Assembly: GCA_964638155.1 (NCBI GenBank)
Contig: CAZWYI010000001.1
Location: 61,828-125,827, forward strand
Reading direction: 5' to 3'
Source: CAYZTD01 sp964638155
Lineage (GTDB): Archaea; Thermoplasmatota; E2; DHVEG-1
DNA: 64,000 bases
Part shown: positions 9,172 through 18,429 of the stretch, one piece after another
Numbering within the stretch: the stretch's first letter is position 1
Layout of the letters: each line of letters opens with the position of its first letter
Made by a program: the position numbers and the translations under genes
Notes under the pieces: model-generated
Database searches by the model: none
Told to the model about the DNA's origin: nothing
Seen by the model: the letters and a program-made list of their open reading frames with translations, nothing else

Positions 9172-12100
9172 ATGATTGAAGAATTTACAAAATGGTTTGA
9201 AGAGTTAGGAATAGATGATGTACCATCAGTAGGTGGAAAAAATGCATCTCTTGGTGAAATGATAAAGACACTTAAAGAAAAAGGAGTAAATGTTCCCTCT
9301 GGTTTTGCAGTAACAGCTTATGCCTATAAATATATGATAGAAAAAGAAGGGATAGATAAAAAAATCAAAGAAATACTTGGAGACCTTGACACCCATGATG
9401 TTAAAAATCTAGCTGAACGCGGTGAAAAAATTAGAAATATAATAAAAAATGCTCCCTTACCATCTGAACTTGAAGAAGATATAAAAAAAAGATACAAAGA
9501 AATGGAAGAACGATATGGAGAAAACTGTGATGTAGCTGTGAGAAGTAGTGCCACGGCAGAGGATTTACCCTCGGCGTCATTTGCAGGTCAACAGGAGACA
9601 TATTTAAACGTAAAAGGCGAAGATGAAGTCATAGAAAAAGTAAGAGACTGTTTTGCCTCACTATTTACTAATCGTGCAATATCATATAGGGTAGACAAAG
9701 GTTTTGGCCACTTAGATGTATATCTCTCAGCAGGCATTCAAAAAATGGTTAGATCAGATCTTGCATCTTCTGGTGTGATGTTTTCAATAGATACTGAAAG
9801 TGGCTTTAAAGACGCAGTTTATGTAACTGGAGCATGGGGCCTAGGAGAAAACGTTGTACAGGGAACAGTTAATCCTGATCAATTTTATGTTTTCAAACCA
9901 ACTCTTAAAAAAGGTTTTAAACCAATTCTTGAGAAAAAACTAGGAAGTAAAGAGAAAAGAATGATTTATTCAGAAAATGGAACCACTCAAGAAAAAGTAT
10001 CAACTGAAGATCAAAATAAATTTGTAATAAACGAAGACGAAATAATTAAACTTGCAAAATGGGCATGTATAATTGAAGACCATTACGATAAACCAATGGA
10101 TATAGAATGGGCAAAAGATGGTGAAACTGGTGAGTTATTTATAGTTCAGGCAAGGCCTGAAACAGTACACTCTCAAAAAGACATGGCAACTATGGAAACA
10201 TTTGTTTTAGAAGAAAAAGGAAATGTTCTTGTTGAAGGAGAAGCAGTAGGAAGCAAAATTGGTCAAGGAGAAGTAAATGTTATAGAAAAAGCTGCAAACA
10301 TTGAACAGTTTCAGAAAGGTCAAGTTTTAGTTACCGATATGACCGATCCTGACTGGGAACCCGTCATGAAGATAGCAGGAGCTATTATTACAAATAGTGG
10401 AGGTAGGACCTGTTTTACAGGTGACACAAAAATCCTTACAAACAAAGGATTTTATGAAATGAGTGAAATTTATTCAAAAATAAGAGAGAAAGAAAATCTT
10501 TTTGTTCCTTCGTTTAATAAAGTAACACAAAAGACAGAATGGAAAAAAATACTTGCTTCAATGAAAAGAGAAGCACCTGCAATAGAGGTAGGTTTTTCTC
10601 AAACAGGAAGAATGAAGAATAATACATTGAAGGTAACACCGGACCATAAATTTATAACTTATGATAATAGAGACATCATATCAAAAGAGATAAGATCTAT
10701 TATAAATGAAAATAAAATGGTGTTACTTGCACAAAAAATACCTGCCCTAACAAATTCAACTATAAACGAGCAGAAACTTGCATATCTAATGGGAGCAATA
10801 ATGACTGACGGCCATATCTATTTAACAAAAAGACATGGTGAAGTACAATTTATACAAAAGCCAACCTCTGAAAAGAGAGATTTTATAGATACAGTACAAA
10901 GCTACTTGCAAGAAGTTTTCCAAAAGACATTTTCTGAATCTGAGAAAAAACCATCAAATACAATTATCAGAGGTGGTCCTGTTAATGGCAGCGCTAATGC
11001 ATATAGATGTTACAGTAAACAAATTGCAAAAGAGGTTATGAATTATAAGAATACCATGCTACAAACAATGCTTGTTGCAGATGAAAAAATGATACTAAGT
11101 TTTCTAGCAGGTGTAATAGATGGAGATGGATCGTATAATCATGAATCCAACAGGATAAATATATACTGTTCAAATGAAAACTTGCTTCAATCTATAGTTG
11201 TAAGCTGTATGAGACTAGGCACTCTTCCACAAATATCAAACAATAGAGATATATATAACGTGCAACTCGTAGAGAAAACAGAAAAAATACTTAGTTATAC
11301 AAAAAGAGTTAAGGGCAAAAACAAAAGAAAAAGCACAGGTACGAGATTTTTTTCTGCAAAACAATTACTTGATGATATTGCTAACTCAGTCAATTTTAGA
11401 GGTAGAATTAAATCATATGTGAATAACAATTTACTGATAGATTCTGAAAAGATTAAGAAAAATATTCTGCCAATGTGTGGCACTAAAGAATTTGAAGAAA
11501 TTGAAAAGATTTTAAACTCAGATACTAGAATGCATAGGGTGAAAAAAGAAAATGATCTTGGAAAAAAAGAAGTTTACAATATTACTGTAGAAGATCATCA
11601 CAACTATATAGTCTTTAGTAGTAGATACACCCCAATTCTTGTTGAAAATTGTCATGCTGCAATTATTTCAAGAGAGCTTGGAATACCTTGTGTGATTGGT
11701 ACTGGCAACGGTACAGATATTTTAAAATCAGGTGATAAAGTAACTGTTGATTGTTCTGAAGGTTTTGGCCGTATTTACGAAGGAGAATTAAAGTTTAAAG
11801 TTGACAAGATGAAACTAGATAATATACCTGATACTAAAACACAGATTATGATGAATGCAGCAATTCCTGAGAAAGCATTTATCCAGGGTCAAATTCCAAA
11901 TGATGGTGTAGGTCTTGCACGTGAAGAATTTATTATTAATTCACATATCGGCATTCATCCACTTGCTTTAATGGAATATGAAAAATTACGAAAGATATCT
12001 AATGAAAATCCAAAAATTGCAAAAGTAATAAATGAAATAGATAAGAAAAGCGCAAGCTACAAAGATAAAGTAGAGTTTTTTGTAGATACTCTTGCCCAGG

Positions 12101-12834
12101 GTATATCAAAGATAGCAGCTGGTTTTTATCCAAATGATGTAATAGTACGTATGAGTGATTTTAAGACAAACGAATATGCAAATCTTGTTGGCGGATTTTT
12201 ATATGAACCAGAAGAGCACAATCCTATGATTGGTTGGCGTGGTGCAAGTAGATATTATGATGAAAAATATAAACCAGCATTTGGACTTGAATGTAGAGCC
12301 ATTAAAAAAGTTAGAGATGAAATGGGTCTTGATAATGTTAAACCAATGATTCCTTTCTGTAGGACGCCTAAGGAAGGGAAAAAAGTAATTGATACAATGA
12401 AAGAATTCGGGCTTACACAAGGTGAAAACAATCTAGAGATATATGTTATGTGTGAAATACCTAGTAATGTAATAGTTGCTGATCAGTTCGCTGATATTTT
12501 TGATGGTTTCAGTATCGGTAGTAATGATTTAACCCAGCTCACACTCGGCCTTGATCGTGATTCAGATCTTGTTGCTCATATTTTTGATGAGAGAAACGAT
12601 GCTGTAAAGCGTCTTGTAAGCCAAGTGATTGATACTGCACATAAACACAATCCAAGAAAAAAGGTAGGTATATGTGGTCAAGCACCAAGTGATTTTCCAG
12701 AGTTTGCAGAGTTTCTTGTAGAATGTGGAATAGACAGTATTTCTTTAAATCCTGATACTGTTTTAAAAACAAGAATACATGTATCTGAAGTGGAACAAAG
12801 ATTAAAAGCTCAAAAGAAAAAAGTAACAACTTAA
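9172..12834 (+). CDS. ppsA: Phosphoenolpyruvate synthase, interrupted by an intein
   Basis: PEP synthase converts pyruvate, ATP and water to PEP, AMP and phosphate and feeds gluconeogenesis. The 1220-residue precursor has the ATP-grasp domain first (VGGKNASLGEM, then VRSSATAEDLPSASFAGQQET near residue 125). The swivelling phosphohistidine domain (GGRT|CHAAIISREL) follows, then the C-terminal PEP/pyruvate TIM barrel (GWRGASRYY, CEIPSNV, GSNDLTQLTLGLDRDS). An intein of 413 residues sits exactly before the Cys next to the catalytic His. Removing it leaves 807 residues, a normal length for the archaeal enzyme. It is a single-gene unit. Confidence 0.93.
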   Translation: MIEEFTKWFEELGIDDVPSVGGKNASLGEMIKTLKEKGVNVPSGFAVTAYAYKYMIEKEGIDKKIKEILGDLDTHDVKNLAERGEKIRNIIKNAPLPSELEEDIKKRYKEMEERYGENCDVAVRSSATAEDLPSASFAGQQETYLNVKGEDEVIEKVRDCFASLFTNRAISYRVDKGFGHLDVYLSAGIQKMVRSDLASSGVMFSIDTESGFKDAVYVTGAWGLGENVVQGTVNPDQFYVFKPTLKKGFKPILEKKLGSKEKRMIYSENGTTQEKVSTEDQNKFVINEDEIIKLAKWACIIEDHYDKPMDIEWAKDGETGELFIVQARPETVHSQKDMATMETFVLEEKGNVLVEGEAVGSKIGQGEVNVIEKAANIEQFQKGQVLVTDMTDPDWEPVMKIAGAIITNSGGRTCFTGDTKILTNKGFYEMSEIYSKIREKENLFVPSFNKVTQKTEWKKILASMKREAPAIEVGFSQTGRMKNNTLKVTPDHKFITYDNRDIISKEIRSIINENKMVLLAQKIPALTNSTINEQKLAYLMGAIMTDGHIYLTKRHGEVQFIQKPTSEKRDFIDTVQSYLQEVFQKTFSESEKKPSNTIIRGGPVNGSANAYRCYSKQIAKEVMNYKNTMLQTMLVADEKMILSFLAGVIDGDGSYNHESNRINIYCSNENLLQSIVVSCMRLGTLPQISNNRDIYNVQLVEKTEKILSYTKRVKGKNKRKSTGTRFFSAKQLLDDIANSVNFRGRIKSYVNNNLLIDSEKIKKNILPMCGTKEFEEIEKILNSDTRMHRVKKENDLGKKEVYNITVEDHHNYIVFSSRYTPILVENCHAAIISRELGIPCVIGTGNGTDILKSGDKVTVDCSEGFGRIYEGELKFKVDKMKLDNIPDTKTQIMMNAAIPEKAFIQGQIPNDGVGLAREEFIINSHIGIHPLALMEYEKLRKISNENPKIAKVINEIDKKSASYKDKVEFFVDTLAQGISKIAAGFYPNDVIVRMSDFKTNEYANLVGGFLYEPEEHNPMIGWRGASRYYDEKYKPAFGLECRAIKKVRDEMGLDNVKPMIPFCRTPKEGKKVIDTMKEFGLTQGENNLEIYVMCEIPSNVIVADQFADIFDGFSIGSNDLTQLTLGLDRDSDLVAHIFDERNDAVKRLVSQVIDTAHKHNPRKKVGICGQAPSDFPEFAEFLVECGIDSISLNPDTVLKTRIHVSEVEQRLKAQKKKVTT
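10411..11649 (+). mobile_element. Intein with LAGLIDADG homing endonuclease in PEP synthase
   Basis: The intein spans residues 414-826 of the precursor. It begins CFTGDTKILTNKGF (block A, Cys1) and has the block B motif VTPDHKF. Two LAGLIDADG-type helices lie in the middle, LAYLMGAIMTDG and LSFLAGVIDGDG. It ends in HNYIVFSSRYTPILVEN followed by Cys as the +1 residue. The last two residues are Glu-Asn, so the usual penultimate His is replaced. The insertion point splits the codons for GGRT and CHAA at the active-site histidine, a typical conserved intein site. The acidic residues in both endonuclease motifs are kept, so homing may still work. Confidence 0.93.
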
Positions 12835-12882
12835 TTTTTCTCAAAAACATTTATTAACACTATATTTTTCTTTTCTCTCACA

Positions 12883-13449
12883 ATGGATATAATACCTTTA
12901 ATAAAATTGCGCAATAGAAAAATTCTAAACCATAGTATAGAAAAAATATTAACTAACAAAAATCTTGAAAAAGAAAAACCGCTCTATTTACTTGATTATG
13001 ATGGTATAGAACATAATAAACCAAATATTTGTATTTATCAAAAGCTTTCCAAGCATTTTGAACTCTGGGTTGATAATTCAGTTAAAAACCTTGGAGATGT
13101 AGTGGATTCTTTTATGTCAGGTGCTAAATCAATTGTTATACGACTTGATAAGTATCCTAAATTTAATCCGGTTAGCATAAAAGATATTTCAGAGAATAAG
13201 ATTTTTTTAAATATTACTAATTTCAGTGATATAAAAATTTCAGATAGCTATAATGAAAAAATTGATGGTTTTGTAAGCCTTATGAATAGAGAAGAAATTG
13301 AAAATAATTTCAAATATCTTGGAGTTGTAAATGAAGTAGGGAAAAAACTTTACAACTATGAAGAAAACCCAGCAAATATTTCTTTTTGGAATAATAAAGA
13401 AATAAAAGGTCTTTTAGTAGATGTTGAAAAAATTAAGAGGTTTAAATAA
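12883..13449 (+). CDS. HisA/HisF-related TIM-barrel protein
   Basis: The 188-residue protein starts with MDIIPLIKLRNRKI, like the first strand of HisA. It continues with LYLLDYDGIEHNKPN and FELWVDNSVKNLGDVVDSFMSGAKSIVI, segments that fit the second to fourth barrel strands of HisA/HisF-related archaeal proteins. It is shorter than true HisA (~240) and lacks an obvious pair of catalytic aspartates beyond D39 and D66. The HisA reaction is therefore not claimed. The next gene starts immediately after its stop codon. Confidence 0.6.
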   Translation: MDIIPLIKLRNRKILNHSIEKILTNKNLEKEKPLYLLDYDGIEHNKPNICIYQKLSKHFELWVDNSVKNLGDVVDSFMSGAKSIVIRLDKYPKFNPVSIKDISENKIFLNITNFSDIKISDSYNEKIDGFVSLMNREEIENNFKYLGVVNEVGKKLYNYEENPANISFWNNKEIKGLLVDVEKIKRFK

Positions 13450-13929
13450 ATGAATGGGCAGGCCAAAAAAATTATTGCATTTATTTTCAAAAGAAGCGGT
13501 AAAACTGAGCTGTCTTTTTCAGATATCTATCTTACTCTTTCTATGGAGTTGAATTGGTTCACTCCTGATGATGCTAAAGATTTTGTAAATAAAGCAATAG
13601 ATAGTAAATTACTTACTAAAAAAAATAAACAAATTAGACCCTCGTTTGATGTTTCAGAAATAAATATTCCTCTTGGTTTTAGTCCAGATGGGGGTTTATT
13701 TGGAAAACAAGAAGATCTCAAAAAAGAAGAGGTTTCAGTTTTGGATGAAATACTTAATAGGATTATAGAAGAAAAAAACTTAGATAAAAAAGAAATATAT
13801 GATAGAATTAAAAAAATTGAAAAAGAAAAAAATCTTAATACATATGTTTCTGCTTTGATTGTGGGTAAAGAGTTTGATATTAATTTTGATAGTTTAATTC
13901 CTAAAATAGAAAAAGAAATTTTTAGATGA
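13450..13929 (+). CDS. DUF2240 family protein
   Basis: The 159-residue protein resembles archaeal DUF2240. Its N-terminal part (IIAFIFKRSGKTELSFSDIYLTLSMELNWFTPDDAKDFVNKA) looks like a winged-helix region. It continues with IRPSFDVSEINIPLGFSPD. The C-terminal half is lysine- and glutamate-rich and probably helical. No enzymatic motif is visible. The start codon directly abuts the stop of the HisA-like gene, so the two form an operon. Confidence 0.7.
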   Translation: MNGQAKKIIAFIFKRSGKTELSFSDIYLTLSMELNWFTPDDAKDFVNKAIDSKLLTKKNKQIRPSFDVSEINIPLGFSPDGGLFGKQEDLKKEEVSVLDEILNRIIEEKNLDKKEIYDRIKKIEKEKNLNTYVSALIVGKEFDINFDSLIPKIEKEIFR

Positions 13930-14080
13930 TTTTAAGAAATTAAGAGAACTAACAAAGATATTTAGTGATATCATATAGATTGGGAAAATAACATTTTGAC
14001 GCGAATAACTCCTTTTTAATAAAATTTTGACATTTATAGAACCATAAGGTTTTATATGTGTCAATCCTCTTTCTTTTGTC

Positions 14081-14734
14081 ATGGTAACAATAAGTCATGT
14101 TGTAACTAAGCTTGTGAACGAAAAAATATATCTTTATGAAGCACTTGATAAAAAAATAGCTTCATATGGCTCAGTTGCAAAAAGACTAAAGCCGGAAATT
14201 GAAAAAGAACTAGGAGAAGAAGTAAAAACCTCAGCAGTAATAACCGCCCTAAGAAGATACGCAAAAAAGATTAACAAAAGAGCCAACAACATAAGTTTTA
14301 AGTCAAAGTACGCCGAAGTCACCTTAAAAACAAACATTATAGATATTAACATACTAAAAACTCATGATCTATTTGATAAACTCAAAAGATTTTATGATAT
14401 AATAAACTACGAACGTGGAGATATACTCCATGTAATTTATGGAAAAACACATGTAGCAATTGTAACAAACGAAAGAAACAAAGAAAAAATTTTAAATCTC
14501 TTACAATACCAAAAAATAAAGAAATTAAAAGAAGATTTAGTAGCACTATCATTTACAGTTGGGAAAAAAAGAATAGACAGACCAGGAGTATTATTCAAAG
14601 TAACAAGAACGCTAGCATGGGAAAACATAAACATTATAGACATAATCTCAGTTGATTACGAAATAACATTTATTCTTGAAAAAAAAGATGCGATAAAAGG
14701 ATACAATGCATTAGAACGATTAATAAGTGAATAA
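14081..14734 (+). CDS. ACT-domain regulator of amino-acid metabolism (COG2150-like)
   Basis: The 217-residue protein begins with a helical region of about 75 residues (YGSVAKRLKPEIEKELGEEVKTSAVITALRRYAKK) typical of a DNA-binding or adaptor domain. It ends with an ACT-type ligand-binding fold (DRPGVLFKVTRTLAWENINIIDIISVDYEITFILEKKDA). This order matches the archaeal COG2150 proteins, predicted regulators of amino-acid metabolism. The ligand is not known. It is monocistronic, with a TATA-like TTTTATATG about 30 bases before the start. Confidence 0.75.
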   Translation: MVTISHVVTKLVNEKIYLYEALDKKIASYGSVAKRLKPEIEKELGEEVKTSAVITALRRYAKKINKRANNISFKSKYAEVTLKTNIIDINILKTHDLFDKLKRFYDIINYERGDILHVIYGKTHVAIVTNERNKEKILNLLQYQKIKKLKEDLVALSFTVGKKRIDRPGVLFKVTRTLAWENINIIDIISVDYEITFILEKKDAIKGYNALERLISE

Positions 14735-14771
14735 AAAAACAAACAAAAGAATAAAAAGAATAATTTTTATA

Positions 14772-14826
14772 ACTGCTTCTTATTGTTTTAACGATCGTTA
14801 AGCAGAAACTTATAAAAGATCGTTTG
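14772..14826 (+). promoter_or_regulatory. Promoter with palindromic operator upstream of WWDYG lipoprotein
   Basis: A perfect 14-base palindrome TTAACGATCGTTAA lies at 14788-14801. It sits within a wider dyad (CTGCTT ... AAGCAG), ahead of a TATA box CTTATAAAAG at 14809-14818. A second partial copy (AAGATCGTTT) begins in the TATA box. Two operator-like half-palindromes around a TATA box suggest repression by a dimeric regulator. The regulator is not identified. Confidence 0.55.
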
Positions 14827-14859
14827 TTACAAAATAAAAACCATAGGGAGTAAAAAATA

Positions 14860-15642
14860 ATGAGAGAGATACTAGCAATTTTAATAGTTTTAATGATAAT
14901 CATAACAACATTATCAGGATGTACAGATAAAACAAATCAAGAAAACGAAGAGGATGAACAAACCTTTCAAAATGGAGATATAAGAAAAGTTTCAACAGAA
15001 TCTATAGATGGAAAATACAATGTAAGTTTATTACAAAAACAAAGTTACTATGATGGAAAATGGTATAATTTTACAGAGATAGAATATACAAAAGATGGAG
15101 AGACTTATACTGGTTCATATAGATCTGAGATGGAGGATTTGCTCAACTGGATTAAAAAAAACACAAGTGAAAATTGTACAATACTCTGCTGGTGGGATTA
15201 TGGTCATATGGTCGAAGGGTATGCAGAAAGAAACGCCCTTGCAACATATGCATCTATTAATCTTATTGATACAATAGCTGATTTTAATAACTTAGAGGAA
15301 GATGAAAGAAATAAAAAAATTCAAGAGATAGATTATTGGACTCCAAACGAAATCCTGGAAGATATAGCATATTTTTTTACATCATTCTCTATAAATAATA
15401 CAAAAGACCTCCTGGAAAAATACAACGTTAGCTATATATTAACACATCACTATGACAGAGATATAGCGCCTATATTCTTTAGATATTTTGGTAAAAACAA
15501 TACTGAATATCTTGTAAATAATTCTTTGACTGAAAAAGCAAAACAAACAACGATATTCCAATTATGGGCAGATAATTATGTACCAACAGGGTTGGAACTA
15601 ATATATAACCCAGGCCCCGCCCGTCTATTCAAAATAAATTAA
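14860..15642 (+). CDS. Lipoprotein with oligosaccharyltransferase-like WWDYG domain
   Basis: The 260-residue protein has a lipoprotein-type N-terminus (hydrophobic helix ending LSGC, Cys at about residue 21) and an acidic spacer. About 90 residues in comes CTILCWWDYGHMVEGYAERNA. WWDYG is the catalytic signature of STT3/AglB oligosaccharyltransferases, and the following glycine, Ala-Asn/Arg-Asn and Ala-Thr-Tyr pattern also resembles that family. The ~13-helix membrane domain of AglB is absent. The late segment LLEKYNVSYILTHHYDRD resembles the AglB segment in which a conserved strand follows the helical insert. It may bind glycans or sequons without catalysis. The function is unknown. Confidence 0.7.
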   Translation: MREILAILIVLMIIITTLSGCTDKTNQENEEDEQTFQNGDIRKVSTESIDGKYNVSLLQKQSYYDGKWYNFTEIEYTKDGETYTGSYRSEMEDLLNWIKKNTSENCTILCWWDYGHMVEGYAERNALATYASINLIDTIADFNNLEEDERNKKIQEIDYWTPNEILEDIAYFFTSFSINNTKDLLEKYNVSYILTHHYDRDIAPIFFRYFGKNNTEYLVNNSLTEKAKQTTIFQLWADNYVPTGLELIYNPGPARLFKIN

Positions 15643-15876
15643 AGTTCTACTCTTCTTATTTACATAATTGCTTTACTAATTTAAGATAATTCCTTAAAAA
15701 TATTTTATTGTAACCTTTTGATTTGTTCTAAATTTATTTGTTTAATATGTTCCATTAATTAGTTCCATACGATAAATTTAAGTTTTGTTAATTCATACAT
15801 CTTTTTGCGGTGGAGACGCTCTTTTATAAATGTGATAGAAAAGAGAAAATATGTATTTTAAATAGGAAGTGAAAAA

Positions 15877-16179
15877 TTGCAAAAAGATGAGCTAATTCAA
15901 TTTCACATGTTTTTATTACAATTAAAAAACCATTTAGAAAACCTAGTTGATAATAACCATCGCTTTGATTTTAACTCTTATCACAAACTAAATATTATGC
16001 CACATGACATTTATAAATCTAAGAGACAACATAAACTTGCGGTATTTATGTTGATAAAAGATATTTCAAAACTTTTGTCAAATAAAAATTATTCTGATTT
16101 AGAAGAGTTATCTATTAGATTCGGACAAATATCAGAAAGCATCATGACAGAAGAAGAAAAAGAACTTATCAAATCCTAA
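15877..16179 (+). CDS. UPF0058 family protein
   Basis: The 100-residue protein starts at a TTG preceded by AGGAAGTG, a good ribosome-binding site. Its beginning (MQKDELIQFHMFLLQLKNHLENL) and the middle YHKLNIMPHDIYKSKRQHKLAVFMLIKDIS match the small archaeal UPF0058 family. The His residues may bind metal. The family has no established function. It stands alone between the WWDYG lipoprotein and the convergent transporter operon. Confidence 0.75.
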   Translation: MQKDELIQFHMFLLQLKNHLENLVDNNHRFDFNSYHKLNIMPHDIYKSKRQHKLAVFMLIKDISKLLSNKNYSDLEELSIRFGQISESIMTEEEKELIKS

Positions 16180-16278
16180 ACAATATATCATAAATATATA
16201 CGACCTGCTTTGAGGCATTAATTACACAAGTAGCTTTGAAAAAATGGTTTTTTCTAAATAGCGTTGGTAACAAAAAAA

Positions 16279-17619
16279 TTATACAAAATAAAGAAGAATT
16301 GGTATCAAAAGAACACCCATACAATGACTACGTCTAACGCCCCACAAAACAGGTAAAAGACCAATCAATGTTGCAACAAGTAATACAAGTAACCCAACTA
16401 AACTAGTAAACAAAAAGACCATAATAACAACAAAACTAATTGTAATTTTTACAAGTAAGGTATATGAAACATTAGCAAATTTCTTTGCAAAAACCTTACC
16501 AAAAAACAAAGTAAAAAGATAAGAAAGACTGCCAGCAAAAACAAGAGCAATTAAAAAATAAACTAAATAAAGAGGAATAAAAACATTTGACCATTCAGAA
16601 ACTGAAATCAGGTCCATTACGGCAAGAGCAGCCCCACTACGAGCACGCAGTATAACAAACATCATAATAACTACAAAAAAAGCACAGGCAGTGTTAACAG
16701 CACTAAGTGTCACAATAGTTTGTCTTTTTGAGGATTCCCCTCTAGCATTAAGAGAAATAACTGTTCCTGTGGCACTAGTAATACCAGGAATAATTGAAAC
16801 TAAAATACCGCCCAGGCTACCTGTAATAACAGAGAGAATAGATGATTTTTTATCTTTAATAGAAAGTTGAACGCATTCAATTTTTTGCTTAGGAATATAA
16901 GGATTGGTCATAAGTGAATGAATTAACGTAGAAGTTCCAAAAAGACCAGCAAGAGCAGGAAACAAAACAGGTGAACTATTGCCTACAAAAGAAGTAACAG
17001 GCACTTCAAAAATAATAATGCCAAACAATCCAGATAATAAAAAAACAAAAAAAGCAAAAAACATACCTAGAAAAGAAGAATAAATTCCTTTTTTTTTATT
17101 TATCTCAATTTTTCCTTTCTCAGTACAAATCATAAGAATTGAAATTGCAAGAAGAACAAAAAACATAATATTTTTAAGGATTTCATAGAAAAAAAATGGT
17201 TCACCAATAAAAAATCTTACAGGAATTAGCAGAACAAAACAAAAAACAATAGCGCCAAAGCTGCCCATTGCAGAAAAAGAAACAGCCTCATATCCTTTAC
17301 CCTCAACAAATAAGGTATGAGCAGGTAAAACTGACAGTGCAGTATCCGGATCGGGAGCGCCCAAAAATGTGGATGGGATACAGTCGAGAAAGGTATGGGA
17401 GATGCTTGTGCTAATTATGAAAATACCAACCAAAAGCAATACAAAATTTGAAGGAAAACCATAAGATGTTAAAAAACTAAAAGAGGTTATAAAAACAGAT
17501 GAAATAGATAAAAGAATAAGTGCAACATTATTTACATGAAAGCCAGGGATAAGGCCTGTACCAATACCAGTTATAACACCTAATAAACAAAAAAATAATA
17601 CCAAACATAAATCAAGCAA
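16279..17619 (-). CDS. TctA-like permease (tripartite tricarboxylate transporter large subunit family)
   Basis: The 446-residue protein has about ten or more membrane helices and two related halves. Each has a glycine/proline-rich re-entrant motif: GVITGIGTGLIPGFHVNNVAL near the N-terminus and SLGGILVSIIPGITSATGTV mid-protein, as in TctA/COG1784 permeases. No TctB or binding protein is adjacent, as is common for the archaeal branch. The start is TTG at 17619, with GAGGT seven bases upstream. The first gene of the operon is the OB-fold gene. The substrate is unknown. Confidence 0.8.
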   Translation of the reverse strand: MLDLCLVLFFCLLGVITGIGTGLIPGFHVNNVALILLSISSVFITSFSFLTSYGFPSNFVLLLVGIFIISTSISHTFLDCIPSTFLGAPDPDTALSVLPAHTLFVEGKGYEAVSFSAMGSFGAIVFCFVLLIPVRFFIGEPFFFYEILKNIMFFVLLAISILMICTEKGKIEINKKKGIYSSFLGMFFAFFVFLLSGLFGIIIFEVPVTSFVGNSSPVLFPALAGLFGTSTLIHSLMTNPYIPKQKIECVQLSIKDKKSSILSVITGSLGGILVSIIPGITSATGTVISLNARGESSKRQTIVTLSAVNTACAFFVVIMMFVILRARSGAALAVMDLISVSEWSNVFIPLYLVYFLIALVFAGSLSYLFTLFFGKVFAKKFANVSYTLLVKITISFVVIMVFLFTSLVGLLVLLVATLIGLLPVLWGVRRSHCMGVLLIPILLYFV

Positions 17620-17623
17620 TAAA

Positions 17624-18274
17624 TCAACCTCTTAAATAAACACCATGAGTTTCATTGAACAATTTAATCATGTATCTACAGTTTGCATCATCATATGTAA
17701 GAACACCTTTTACAATAACCTCTTTTCCTGTTTTTAAATAAATATCGCTACCTCCAAAATAGGATACAAGTATTGTATAGTTTTTCTCGCTATCTTTTAA
17801 GTGAAAAAAAGAGTTAAAAAGATTATCAATATATCCTTTAACTTTAACATTTAAACCAATGTATCTTGATGGCTCTATCGCAATTTGCCAAATAGGAAGT
17901 GTTTTGTTGTCCCATTTTTTAAGTAAGTTTATATCTTCTACATTTTCTACAATTATTTCAAAATCATCCTTGTACTTTTGTACTTCCCCTTTTACCTTTA
18001 TAAAATCCCCATATTCCAAATCTTTTTTCTCTTCAGAAAAAACAAGAACTGATGAATTGTTATTCTGAATTGTAATTATTTGATTTTTGTATTTTGTTTC
18101 AGTTATTTCGTTAACATAACCTTTAGTTATTATTTTCTTACCTTCAAAATCCTTTATTTCTGATAATTTTATTTGAGCAGGTTTTGATATACTAGCAATA
18201 AAATAAAGAAGAATTATTCCAGCGATAGAAAATATTATAGAAAAATGTTTTAGGTTAAGTTTTGTATTTCTCAT
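17624..18274 (-). CDS. Membrane-anchored protein with two OB-fold domains
   Basis: The 216-residue protein has an N-terminal membrane helix (about residues 12-30) and two OB-fold-like domains. The first includes LSEIKDFEGKKIITKGYVNEI ... YGDFIKVKGEVQKYKDDFEIIV. The second includes IGLNVKVKGYIDNLFNSFFHLKDSEKNYTILV. It is predicted to face the cell exterior, so nucleic-acid binding in the cytoplasm is doubtful. The pairing with the TctA-like permease four bases downstream suggests a joint role. Confidence 0.65.
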   Translation of the reverse strand: MRNTKLNLKHFSIIFSIAGIILLYFIASISKPAQIKLSEIKDFEGKKIITKGYVNEITETKYKNQIITIQNNNSSVLVFSEEKKDLEYGDFIKVKGEVQKYKDDFEIIVENVEDINLLKKWDNKTLPIWQIAIEPSRYIGLNVKVKGYIDNLFNSFFHLKDSEKNYTILVSYFGGSDIYLKTGKEVIVKGVLTYDDANCRYMIKLFNETHGVYLRG

Positions 18275-18429
18275 AAAAGTATATTAAGGACTTTTTAATA
18301 TAAATCTAATGTTATAAATATGCTGTTTTTAATTGTTTTTTGTTAAAAATAATTTTTGCGGAAAACTTATAATAATAACCTCTTTATTAACAGATAAAAT
18401 AATCAAATAAATTCTCTGGTGGAGGATAA

